A DNA stretch of 64,000 bases from a virus. The position numbers and the translations under genes are program-made. The stretch lies in IMG/VR virus record IMGVR_UViG_3300044675_005482, positions 1 through 64,000 of that record; one strand, written 5' to 3'. A model generated the notes under the pieces. That model did no database searches. It was not told the origin of the DNA and worked only from the letters and a program-made list of their open reading frames with translations. Shown here piece after piece: positions 33,120-42,071 of this stretch (position 1 is the first letter of the stretch; each line of letters opens with the position of its first letter).

Positions 33120-33628
33120 CAGTAGATTATAAATTAGATGCGGCGGTTGAGCTAAGAAAGTACCTTTGGGATCAATTGCTAACAATAGGAATATTAGAGG
33201 ATAGAGACTATTATTCAGATAATATAGGAAAAGAAATTGTTCCTATTATTCCAGTACAACAGGCTCCAGAGCTAAATCAATTTTTAAGCGGAAAGACTCA
33301 TATAGTCTATGACAAGATAGGCATGTCATATGAAGACAACTGGGCAATATGTTGTGAGCAAATATTGTTTACAATTTATTCTACAGATGTCTCACAGGTT
33401 AATCAAATTAGAAACTTTATGACTGACCTATTTAGAAGAATGGACGAATCAGCTAAAGACGTAAATCTTTGGCCTGGGGTATCTGACAAGTTTAAGTTCT
33501 ACAGCATCTTTATATCTGAGATATCTCCAACAACTCCATCAGATGAGTTAAAGGGCTTCCTTTCAGCCGACGTCATTCTTGAGGTCAAGTACGCAAGAAT
33601 ATCTGACATTAATGGTCGATTTGTATAG
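33116..33628 (+). CDS. Tail terminator protein
   Basis: A 170-residue protein in the tail-terminator slot, immediately before the tube protein gene. ICCEQILFTIYSTDVSQVNQIRNF (about 78-101) resembles the strand-helix part of tail-terminator/completion proteins. It overlaps the upstream stop as ATGA. Assigned mainly from order and size. Confidence 0.55.
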   Translation: MTVDYKLDAAVELRKYLWDQLLTIGILEDRDYYSDNIGKEIVPIIPVQQAPELNQFLSGKTHIVYDKIGMSYEDNWAICCEQILFTIYSTDVSQVNQIRNFMTDLFRRMDESAKDVNLWPGVSDKFKFYSIFISEISPTTPSDELKGFLSADVILEVKYARISDINGRFV

Positions 33629-33631
33629 AGT

Positions 33632-33660
33632 TTGCCTTTGGGCGCATTATACACTAGAAT
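33632..33660 (+). promoter_or_regulatory. Promoter of the tail tube gene
   Basis: TTGCCT (33632-33637), 17-bp spacer and TAGAAT (33655-33660). A leader of about 60 bases with an AT-rich tract leads to a strong ribosome site (ataggaggt) before the tube gene. Confidence 0.65.
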
Positions 33661-33728
33661 TAGACAAGAGGAACGGCCTAGCCAGCCAAAACAATTTAAT
33701 ATTATTTTTTTAATAGGAGGTAGAAACA

Positions 33729-34391
33729 ATGTCATTTAACAATGCGAAAAATATCCTTGTAGGAGCATCACCACTTTTCATTTCTGAAAAGGACTCAACA
33801 CAGTCAGGTTATGTAGTACAGGAGCCAGGAACAGCTGCAGCAGCAGCATATGTATCTGGTCAGTCATACACAAAGACTTTAAATGATCTTAATGGTACAA
33901 AGTATCGTAACGTAGGTTATACAAATAACGGTCTTCAGATCACATACAACCCAACATACGATTCAGTAACAGTAGATCAGCTTCTTGATACAGCTAAGCT
34001 GTTCAAGTCTGCAATGGAAGTTATGATTGCAACTGAAATGTCAGAAGGTACTCTAGAGAACATCCTAGTTGTATTTGGACAAAAGGCAGACACATTAGCA
34101 ACAACTGGTACAGGACTAACTAAGGTAGATACACTAGGTCTTGAAGCAGGTGCACTTGGTAATGAGCCAACAGAGCGCCAGCTAATTGCAGTAGGTGCAG
34201 CTCCAACTGCAGATGCTACACAAACAGAGCGTATTTACTATGCACGTCGAGTATTGTCTGTACAACAGTCACAGTTCTCACTTGCACGTAATACACCAAC
34301 AACATTCCCAGTAACCTTCCGTCTTCTTCCAGACGCAGCTTACACAGGAGCAGAATACGGTAAGATTATTGACCGAGTTCTAACAGTTTAA
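33729..34391 (+). CDS. Major tail tube protein
   Basis: A 220-residue protein that should polymerise as hexameric rings into the tail tube. The place (after tail terminator, before G/GT and tape measure), the strong own promoter and terminator, and CGT/AAG-biased codons all fit the most abundant tail protein. NILVGASPLFIS (8-19) at the start and SLARNTPTTFPVTFRLLPD near the end are typical of siphovirus tube proteins. Confidence 0.82.
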   Translation: MSFNNAKNILVGASPLFISEKDSTQSGYVVQEPGTAAAAAYVSGQSYTKTLNDLNGTKYRNVGYTNNGLQITYNPTYDSVTVDQLLDTAKLFKSAMEVMIATEMSEGTLENILVVFGQKADTLATTGTGLTKVDTLGLEAGALGNEPTERQLIAVGAAPTADATQTERIYYARRVLSVQQSQFSLARNTPTTFPVTFRLLPDAAYTGAEYGKIIDRVLTV

Positions 34392-34406
34392 TTTATTAAG
34401 CTTAGG

Positions 34407-34440
34407 AAGGCCTCCAGTAAAATGGGGGCCTTTCTGTTTG
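34407..34440 (+). terminator. Terminator after the tail tube gene
   Basis: aaggcctcca (34407-34416) pairs with tgggggcctt (34423-34432) with one G-T pair and a six-base loop, followed by tctgtttg. The tail overlaps the -35 of the next promoter. Confidence 0.85.
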
Positions 34441-34466
34441 TAGTGGTAATATCTATATGTTATAAT
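34438..34466 (+). promoter_or_regulatory. Promoter of the tail chaperone/tape measure operon
   Basis: TTGTAG (34438-34443), 17-bp spacer, extended TGt and TATAAT (34461-34466), about 30 bases before the TTG start of the chaperone. Confidence 0.7.
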
Positions 34467-34495
34467 AATTGAGACTAGATCCTAGGAGGATTAAA

Positions 34496-34828
34496 TTGGC
34501 AACAACAGTATATGACGTAGAAGAAATTACTCTACAAAATGGTGCTACAGCTAAGCTGAAGCCACTATCAATTAAAGAACTTAGAAAGTTTATGGTCGCC
34601 ATTCAAAGAACTGGCGAAGCAACTACAGAAGATGAAACATTAGATATTCTAATTGATGCTTGTGCAGTAGCACTTGAAAAACAACTACCAGAGTTGGTAG
34701 CAAATAGAGATTTACTAGAAGATGCATTAGACGTACCAACAATAAATCGCATACTTGAAGTATGTGGTGGTATTAAGTTGGACGACCCAAACCTACTAGC
34801 GGCAGCGGTTCTGGCTGGTCAGAACTAG
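34496..34828 (+). CDS. Tail assembly chaperone, short form (G-like)
   Basis: A 110-residue acidic helical protein corresponding to lambda gpG, which holds the tape measure during tail assembly. The start is a TTG at 34496 with AGGAGG six bases upstream; an ATG at 34469 is too close to the promoter to be used. The motif LKPLSIKELRKFM (about 19-31) is typical. A -1 slippery site lies 11 codons before the stop, giving the longer form. Confidence 0.8.
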   Translation: MATTVYDVEEITLQNGATAKLKPLSIKELRKFMVAIQRTGEATTEDETLDILIDACAVALEKQLPELVANRDLLEDALDVPTINRILEVCGGIKLDDPNLLAAAVLAGQN

Positions 34829-35157
34829 ACTTAGCCGCTTTAGAAGGGGAAGTTTTTCTTTTAGGACACTGGAAGAATTACGAAGAACTAGAAGAAAACA
34901 TTTCAATGCCAGAGTTAATACAAACATTGAAATCAATAAAGCAGAAAGAGTCGGAAGAAAGAAAGTTTCTAGCAGGAATGCAAGGAATAGATCTAGATAT
35001 CGATGAAAATAAAAAAGAAGGTCCTACCTTTGAAGACGTTAGAAGAAAAGCTTTAGGTATACAAGCAGATTCATCTGATGTGGTTTCATTACAAGGACAA
35101 ATAGCTGCAGAAGCAGGATTTGGAATTGGTGCAGGGCTAGGATATTCTAAGGAGTAA
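34496..35157 (+). CDS. Tail assembly chaperone, -1 frameshifted long form (GT-like)
   Basis: A -1 shift at 34786-34792 fuses the first 99 codons to a frame running to 35157, making about 220 residues. The extension starts PTSGSGSGWSELDLAALEG and continues with GHWKNYEELEENISMPELI, a T-type domain that would bind the tape measure. The downstream frame has no good start of its own before an internal Met at 34906, which agrees with frameshift expression. The two products are made from one start in most siphoviruses. Confidence 0.78.
34786..34792 (+). other. -1 ribosomal frameshift slippery heptamer
   Basis: CCCAAAC is read C CCA AAC in the zero frame, a canonical X XXY YYZ site. Downstream, agcggc (34798-34803) can pair with gccgct (34834-34839), and a G/C-rich stretch between could form a stimulatory hairpin. 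The site is inside the overlap between the two frames. Confidence 0.8.
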
Positions 35158-35160
35158 TAG

Positions 35161-38100
35161 ATGGCTGAAGAACAAGTAAGAACCAGAATTACCGCAGATG
35201 CGGATTTTTCTGGTCTTATTGCAGATGTTCACAAAGTAACAGCGTCACTATCCAAGTTACAGGAAAAGATTGCATCATCAAACAAAATGTTTGCAAACCA
35301 AATTGCTGTAATGAATCGATCATTTTCCGATACTTTAAGAAGCACTGGACAGTTCTCCACACACTTTGTAAGCTTAAATTCTGATGTAGAAAAGTTTGGA
35401 AAGCAATTAGATTCTGGACAGCTTAAGCTTAATCAATACTACAAGACAATGCAGGGTCACACAAGAACTTCTGGTGGTCTCATAAGAGAACTTGCAAAAC
35501 AGCAAGTAGCATTACAAAACTCAATTATTCAACCCCTTGGCAGAAATGCTCAGGGGTTGATGCAATTTAACGTACAAGTACCAAGAGGATTAAACGAGGT
35601 AAAAAATAAGGCTGCTCTTGCTAGACAAGAATTGCAGATTATGAATAAAGTTGTTCAACAGGGAGCTGGTCAATTAATCAACTGGGGTAAAAATACTCAG
35701 TGGGCTGGTCGTCAGTTAACTGTAGGACTTACGCTTCCTCTAGCAGCATTTGGTAAAGCCGCAGCAGATGCTTTTAGAACTGCAGATCAAGAACTAACAA
35801 GACTTACAAAGGTTTACGGAGACACTGCTGGATCTACGGCAGAAGAATTGGGAAGAGTAAGAAAAGAAGTTGAAGATACAGCAAAGGCTTTATCACAAAA
35901 CTTAGGAGCATCTTATAGAGAAACACTGGCTCTAGGTGCTGATATTGCAGCAACTGGACAGACTGGCCAACAACTTATCGCATCTATTGAAGAAACTACA
36001 AGACTAGCAGTGCTTGGAGAAGTAGACAGAGGCGAAGCAATGAAAGCTACGCTTGCAATTCAGTCAGCATTTAAGCAAAACACAGAAGAGCTCACAGAAT
36101 CAATTAACTTTCTTAACGCAGTTGAAAACCAAACATCAACAAGCCTTGCAGATTTAGTAGAAGCAATTCCTAAAGCTGGACCAGTAATTCAAGGACTTGG
36201 TGGAAGCGTTCAAGATTTAGCTCTTTACCTAACAGCAATGCGTGAAGGTGGAATTAACGCATCAGAAGGTGCAAATGCATTGAAATCAGGTTTAGCGTCT
36301 TTAATTAACCCAACAAAGGTTGCAGTCGGACAGTTTAAAGAATTCGGAATAGACCTTCTTGGTATTGTTAACGAAAATGCTGGAAGCACAACGGACATGC
36401 TACTTGCACTACAAGCAGCACTTGACAACCTAGATCCATTAAAGAAACAGCAAGCAATTGAAAACCTATTCGGCAAGTTCCAGTTCGCAAGAATGAACGC
36501 TTTGTTTGAGAATCTAGGAAAGCAAGGTAGCCAGACTCTTCAAGTCCTAGATTTAATGAAAGCAAGCACAGATGAGCTCGGAGCATTAGCAGATCGAGAA
36601 TTAACAGCCGTAACTGAATCCGCATCTGGTAGATACAACCGTGCAGTAGAAGGATTAAAGGCGCAACTTGCTGGAATTGGAGAAGCTTTTCTTAATATTA
36701 ATACAACATTAATTAATGTTGTAACTAAGGTTTTAGAGTTTGTACAAAATATGCCAAAGCCATTAAAGCAAGTGCTAACATTATTTGGCGGATTAACAGC
36801 AGTAGCTGGTCCACTTATTATGTTAACTGGTGTACTTGCTAACTTCTTTGGATACATAATCAAGGGCGTATTCCACATGAAGGCCCTTCTTAAAGGCGGA
36901 GAAGGATGGAAATATTTAACTCCAGAAATTTTAGCAGCTGAAAAAGCTGGAAGCTTAATAGAACAAACACTTTATAGCGACGCTAAAGCAGCAGGCGTTT
37001 TACAACTAGCATTAAGAAATCTTATTGATGAATTTTCAGTACTAGAAGCAAAGGCTGCTTCGGGATCTATTTCTGTTGCACCAGCAGTCAGAACAATGGC
37101 TGGAAACATGGTTCAAGAAGCAGGTGCAGGAGCAAGAATGGTTGATAAGAACCATCCTCTTGTTGGACCAGCATACTCTAGAGCAAGTTCTCATATGAAT
37201 CCTAGAGGAACAATGTCTGAGACAGAAAGATTAAATCAGACATTCTTTGGAATGGTTCCTGGATCAATTCCTGTAAATCAAAAGATTGGCGCTAATCCAC
37301 AAATTTATGCGGAGTCAGATCTTCCAAATATTCCAGGCTTAACTAGAATTAACGGAGCATCAACTGGTATAGTTGCTTCAGAAGCAGGCAAGTGGCATGC
37401 AATGATGGCGACACTTGGAATGCAATCACAACAAGAAATTGCTGAGTTAAAGAAATCAATTGCTGCAACTGGAGTTGCAAGCCAACAGTTCATGTCAATA
37501 TTCGATGATGTTTTGCCAGCAGTTTCTGGAATAACAAGAAATGCTGCAATTGAATCACGAGCTATTATCGCTCAATTAGAAGCAGGCGCAATGAATGTTC
37601 AGCAGGCTAGAGCAGAGATTATTGCTTTAAATGCTAGAACAGAAGCTTTGATTGCAGAAACAACAATGGCTCAGGCTCGTGGAATGGGTAGAACATTAAA
37701 CCCAACAATGATTCCTACATTAGATCAGCCAGTAGTTAATGCTACTGGAAAGTCTAATATGCGTGAATTGTTTAAAAAGAGTAAGACAAAAGACTTTATT
37801 GATAAGATTGCACGTAGCCTAGGAGTAAGAACTTCTGGAGCAGGATATAATATTGAAACAACTATTCCAAAAAGATTTGCTAAAGGTGGAGTTGTATACA
37901 GAGCAGAAGGAAGCGATGGTCCAGAGTTTAAGCCAATGGGAACTGATACTGTTCCAGCAATGCTTACTCCTGGAGAGTTTGTTGTTAAAGCAGATGCAGT
38001 AACTCCAGAAACATTACCTTATCTTAAGGCACTAAATGATTCTGGTGCAGGCAAAGACTTTATGCCCGCAGCAATGATGTGGCAAGGCACCGATGCAAAT

Positions 38101-41100
38101 CAAGCACTGGCTGGTAATAGACCTTCAATTAATTTAACTGGAGAATTTTTAGCCAACGATATGAGGCAACTGCACTCCAGAGGCTTGCATCCAATGGCTT
38201 TGCTATACGATCAAGGAGTAAGACTTGGTTACGATAAAGTTCAATTGCAGAAAGCTTTAAACGCAGCATACAATGAGCTTACATCTACATTTGCAGCAAA
38301 GGGATCTACAAAAATAAATTCAAGATACTTTGAAGTTGCTGCTAATAATATTGCTATGAAGCATTTAAAAACTGTCACTAGATATAGTCCAGCTATGAAG
38401 AGACAGGCTAGAATGGCAGAAGAGCTAATGTTTATTGGACATCAAAGAGATGCAAGAGGCAAGGGCGAACTTAAGGGTTCAAGAAGATCAGTTGGTTTTG
38501 ATGGACAAAAAATTCCTAAGCATCTAACTGGAACTTCAAGTGGTTTTTCTGGTGGACAAAATGCAGCACACTTTGCTTTAGCTCAAGAGCTTTACGATAC
38601 ACCAGCAGATAATTTATATAAAGGTCCATTGGGTAGCGGAAGTACTTTGACCAAAGTATTTGGTGCAGAAAGAGGACACATAGGTCCTAAAGTTTCTCCA
38701 TCAAGATGGAATGTACTTCTTGAAACTGTAAGAAGAAAGTCTAGATTTGCTCCAATAGCACCAGATGAAAGATCTATTGCCCTAACAAATAAATGGAGAC
38801 GTGGATACTCAAAGGGTGGAATGGTTTACATGGCAGGCGGTGGACTTGTTCCAAAGACACAGTATCTTGCAAAGGGAGACACTGTAAAAAATGCATTCCA
38901 AACTGGATTCCAGTCTGGTAAAACAGGTCCAGAAGGCGGACCTTCAGAAATGGGTAACACAGCAGCATTTGGTACTGGTATGGCATTACAGATGGGTGGA
39001 ATGTATACTGGCGGAAGCATGGGAACTGGAATGATGGCAGCAGGCACAGCAATGCAGATGCTACCTATGTTGCAGATGTTAAAGCCAGCATTAGGACAAC
39101 TTAAAAATATTACAGGAATGGTTACACTATTTGGCAAGGTTGCTGGAAATGCATTTAGAATTGCTGGAATGGCTGTTAAGTTCTTTACTGGTCCAATTGG
39201 AATAGCCTCATTAGCATTAGGCGCATTATTTATGGCGTACAGAAAAATAACAAGCATAATTAAAGAAAATAGAAGAGAGCAAGCATTACTTAATGGAATG
39301 ACTGCAAAGGGTGCAAAAGAAGCAGGCATATCTTACGAGACAATGACTGATAAGTTAAAGCGTGTTAATGCTGAGCTTAAGCTTCAAAGAGAAAAGGGAC
39401 TGCTTTCGTATGAGGCAACAACTAGCTCTGGAGTATCTGGCTTAACATTAACAATTGCAGAATTAAAAGAATTAAAGAAGACCGCAAAAGAAACAATGCC
39501 AGAGTTACTGGGAACATTTAATAGCATAGATTCATCTAAGGTTAATGATTTAGCTGCAAACTTGAAAGCCCAGTTTGTTGCTGGAGGAATGAGTGTACAA
39601 GATGCAACCAATAAGATTTATGCATTAATTGAAGCATCGAATAAAGCAGGCCAAGGCTTTGACGCAATAGCTCAAAAGGGTTTCCAGCAAATTATAGATA
39701 AGTCTTCAGCAGCAGCCTTTACTGTAAAAGCACTTGCTACAAATATAAGAGAGCTAGAAGCGGGAACAAGCGATGTAGATTCTGCAGCATTTGCCGCAAA
39801 TGTTGACTCTGTAATAGGATCACTAGATGCAGCCGTTCAATCATTAGTTGGAACTAAAGATGCAACAGGAGAAAAGATAACACAGACTCAGGCGCTAGCA
39901 ATGCAGTATCAGAAGCTTGTTGAGTTAGGCGTAAAAGATAATGAAATTGGGGAAATTGGTTTAAAGAATTTAAAGAAAGAAAGACCAGAGCTAGCATCTA
40001 TTCTTAAAGCTACAGATACAATAGGCGGAATGTATGCAAAATGGAGATTAACTTTAGCTGGCATTCAGGTTGATTTAAGAAATATTAATTCTGAAACAGC
40101 AATTGGTATGGCTATGTATCAAGATGCCCTTAACTTGGCTGGAGATCAAATTGAGTCTGGGCAAGTTGCTTCAAGGTCTTTAGGTAAAGCTGCAGCAGCT
40201 TCAAATAAATTAAAGAACGAAATTAAAACTGGACAAGATCTAATCAAAAAGGCATCTGATTCAGAAGCTGGAATGAATAGAAAACAAATTAAAGCAATCA
40301 ATGACAAAATTGCTGCAATTAAAAAAGAGGCAGATGCTAAAAGAAAAGCAATGTCTGATTCATTAGAAGCAGAAAATATAGAATTAGAGCTACAAAAACT
40401 TCAACTAGAAGCTCAATCTGCCTTAGCTCGTGGAGACAGAGATGCATATGCTCAAGCTCAGCTAAGCATACAGCAGTTAGTCAATGAGCGTCATGCCACA
40501 GAATCTTTAAATAAAGTCAAAGAAAATGAAGACAAGGCTGTTGAAGCGCAACAAAAGTTGCTCGATGCCGACGCAGAAAAGAAAGCTAGACAGCAAGAAG
40601 CTATAGCTGGTGCAGGAAAGAGCGTAGAGAATAAAGCAGAAGTTCAAAAACAAATAGATGACATAATGAACACACTAACCGCACTTGCACAAAGACAAAG
40701 AACCAACGACCTTGTTAAAGATAAAAACAAAAGAGAGACAGAAGACAAGGCTATTAAGGGCGACTTTAATAAGGTTTTAGAGTTGCTTGAAAAATCATCT
40801 AATGCGGTTCAAAATGAATTTACTTCTTATGTGGATCCTAAGACTGATAAAAGAGTAGTAGGTAAAGAGTATAAGTTCCCTAAGCAAGGAACCGTTACAA
40901 TGGGTGGAGCAGATTCTGCATTCCAGTCTTTAGTAGATGAAGTAACTTCTCAAGGCCAAACAAACTATGCTAAAATGGTAAAAGATCTTGGAGGAGGAGC
41001 AACACTTAAAGACATAGTAAAAGCAATGGGCGGAAGCGTTGCTGCAACTAAAACTCTTACCACTGCAGATGTTTTGGCAGCTACTGGCGATAAAGACATT

Positions 41101-41601
41101 AACTCTGCAAAAAAGGGAAAGGCAGCTGGAGCAAATAAGGGAGATCTTACCGATGATGCAAGAGAAGATATTATTGATAAGTTTAAATTAGAAGAAGGCG
41201 ATACTTTTACTTATGATGGAAGAACCTATGTAGTTAAAAGAGGAGAGTCTGGCTGGATGCGCTCTAGGGCAGTAAAGAGAGCTGGCGGAGGAAGATTTGT
41301 ACCTGGACAAACATATACTGTAAATGATGGCATGAAGACAGAGGGTATTAGATTTGATATGCCTGGAACAGTTTATCCTAACATTAACACTGCTCCAAGA
41401 TATAATATTCCTACAAGTGGAATTAATGGAATGAGAGGCGGTGCAAATAATGCATCTTCTTCAAATTGTGTGTATAATATTAATATTGAATTAAATGGAA
41501 CCAATGTCACAGCAGACGATGTAATGAGAAAGTTTGAGCAAAAGATGCAACTTGTTGGTGCAAAAGAGGGAAGAAATAAAACCTATGGAGGTAACGTATG
41601 A
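35161..41601 (+). CDS. Tail tape measure protein
   Basis: A 2146-residue protein that sets tail length; by the usual about 1.5 angstrom per residue the tail would be near 300 nm. The N-terminal part (about 190-510) matches the TP901-type tape measure domain, with QELTRLTKVYGDTA and LPKAG-type helices. Hydrophobic, probably membrane-active, segments lie at about 533-570 and 1330-1360. Two glycine-rich linkers carry the common motif GTDTVPAMLTPGEFVV (near 924-939) and YSKGGMVYMAGGG (near 1217-1229). The C-terminal part is coiled coil (about 1640-1830). Its ATG follows the GT stop by a few bases. Confidence 0.92.
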   Translation: MAEEQVRTRITADADFSGLIADVHKVTASLSKLQEKIASSNKMFANQIAVMNRSFSDTLRSTGQFSTHFVSLNSDVEKFGKQLDSGQLKLNQYYKTMQGHTRTSGGLIRELAKQQVALQNSIIQPLGRNAQGLMQFNVQVPRGLNEVKNKAALARQELQIMNKVVQQGAGQLINWGKNTQWAGRQLTVGLTLPLAAFGKAAADAFRTADQELTRLTKVYGDTAGSTAEELGRVRKEVEDTAKALSQNLGASYRETLALGADIAATGQTGQQLIASIEETTRLAVLGEVDRGEAMKATLAIQSAFKQNTEELTESINFLNAVENQTSTSLADLVEAIPKAGPVIQGLGGSVQDLALYLTAMREGGINASEGANALKSGLASLINPTKVAVGQFKEFGIDLLGIVNENAGSTTDMLLALQAALDNLDPLKKQQAIENLFGKFQFARMNALFENLGKQGSQTLQVLDLMKASTDELGALADRELTAVTESASGRYNRAVEGLKAQLAGIGEAFLNINTTLINVVTKVLEFVQNMPKPLKQVLTLFGGLTAVAGPLIMLTGVLANFFGYIIKGVFHMKALLKGGEGWKYLTPEILAAEKAGSLIEQTLYSDAKAAGVLQLALRNLIDEFSVLEAKAASGSISVAPAVRTMAGNMVQEAGAGARMVDKNHPLVGPAYSRASSHMNPRGTMSETERLNQTFFGMVPGSIPVNQKIGANPQIYAESDLPNIPGLTRINGASTGIVASEAGKWHAMMATLGMQSQQEIAELKKSIAATGVASQQFMSIFDDVLPAVSGITRNAAIESRAIIAQLEAGAMNVQQARAEIIALNARTEALIAETTMAQARGMGRTLNPTMIPTLDQPVVNATGKSNMRELFKKSKTKDFIDKIARSLGVRTSGAGYNIETTIPKRFAKGGVVYRAEGSDGPEFKPMGTDTVPAMLTPGEFVVKADAVTPETLPYLKALNDSGAGKDFMPAAMMWQGTDANQALAGNRPSINLTGEFLANDMRQLHSRGLHPMALLYDQGVRLGYDKVQLQKALNAAYNELTSTFAAKGSTKINSRYFEVAANNIAMKHLKTVTRYSPAMKRQARMAEELMFIGHQRDARGKGELKGSRRSVGFDGQKIPKHLTGTSSGFSGGQNAAHFALAQELYDTPADNLYKGPLGSGSTLTKVFGAERGHIGPKVSPSRWNVLLETVRRKSRFAPIAPDERSIALTNKWRRGYSKGGMVYMAGGGLVPKTQYLAKGDTVKNAFQTGFQSGKTGPEGGPSEMGNTAAFGTGMALQMGGMYTGGSMGTGMMAAGTAMQMLPMLQMLKPALGQLKNITGMVTLFGKVAGNAFRIAGMAVKFFTGPIGIASLALGALFMAYRKITSIIKENRREQALLNGMTAKGAKEAGISYETMTDKLKRVNAELKLQREKGLLSYEATTSSGVSGLTLTIAELKELKKTAKETMPELLGTFNSIDSSKVNDLAANLKAQFVAGGMSVQDATNKIYALIEASNKAGQGFDAIAQKGFQQIIDKSSAAAFTVKALATNIRELEAGTSDVDSAAFAANVDSVIGSLDAAVQSLVGTKDATGEKITQTQALAMQYQKLVELGVKDNEIGEIGLKNLKKERPELASILKATDTIGGMYAKWRLTLAGIQVDLRNINSETAIGMAMYQDALNLAGDQIESGQVASRSLGKAAAASNKLKNEIKTGQDLIKKASDSEAGMNRKQIKAINDKIAAIKKEADAKRKAMSDSLEAENIELELQKLQLEAQSALARGDRDAYAQAQLSIQQLVNERHATESLNKVKENEDKAVEAQQKLLDADAEKKARQQEAIAGAGKSVENKAEVQKQIDDIMNTLTALAQRQRTNDLVKDKNKRETEDKAIKGDFNKVLELLEKSSNAVQNEFTSYVDPKTDKRVVGKEYKFPKQGTVTMGGADSAFQSLVDEVTSQGQTNYAKMVKDLGGGATLKDIVKAMGGSVAATKTLTTADVLAATGDKDINSAKKGKAAGANKGDLTDDAREDIIDKFKLEEGDTFTYDGRTYVVKRGESGWMRSRAVKRAGGGRFVPGQTYTVNDGMKTEGIRFDMPGTVYPNINTAPRYNIPTSGINGMRGGANNASSSNCVYNINIELNGTNVTADDVMRKFEQKMQLVGAKEGRNKTYGGNV

Positions 41602-42071
41602 CTATAGAGTATTTACCTAGAGGTTCAATTCTTAGCATAGAGGCCAAGGATCTTCTTGCAACCCCAGCTGGAACAACATTAATTTGGAACAAAGTTACAG
41701 AACATAATAGAAGCGAATTGTCAGTGTCTGTTGAGCGTATTGAAAGATCAAGCAGAACCTCAAATGGAACATTGCGTAAAAACTTTATAGCCGATAAGAG
41801 AAAGTTTTCAACATCTTGGACCATGCTTCCTTCATACAGAACTTTAACTGTAGACGGAGCTTGGGGAGCTGAAGACATCAGATCTTTTTATCTATCAGAT
41901 GCTGGTAAAGGTGCATTTAACATTAAAATAAATTTAGCAAAAACAGGCACTGATCAAACATCTTCTGGGTTTGAGTTGGCTACAGTTGTAATTAGCTCAT
42001 GCAGTTTTACTGTAGTTAAAAGAGGACTTCAACCATACTGGAATGTTTCACTGGATATGGATGAGGTCTAA
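41598..42071 (+). CDS. Distal tail-tip protein (157 aa)
   Basis: A 157-residue protein placed directly after the tape measure (ATGA overlap), where distal tail proteins lie. RSELSVSVERIERSSRTSNG (about 38-57) and the ending WNVSLDMDEV recall minor tail proteins of actinophages. Probably a tail-tip ring protein; the call is positional. Confidence 0.55.
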   Translation: MTIEYLPRGSILSIEAKDLLATPAGTTLIWNKVTEHNRSELSVSVERIERSSRTSNGTLRKNFIADKRKFSTSWTMLPSYRTLTVDGAWGAEDIRSFYLSDAGKGAFNIKINLAKTGTDQTSSGFELATVVISSCSFTVVKRGLQPYWNVSLDMDEV

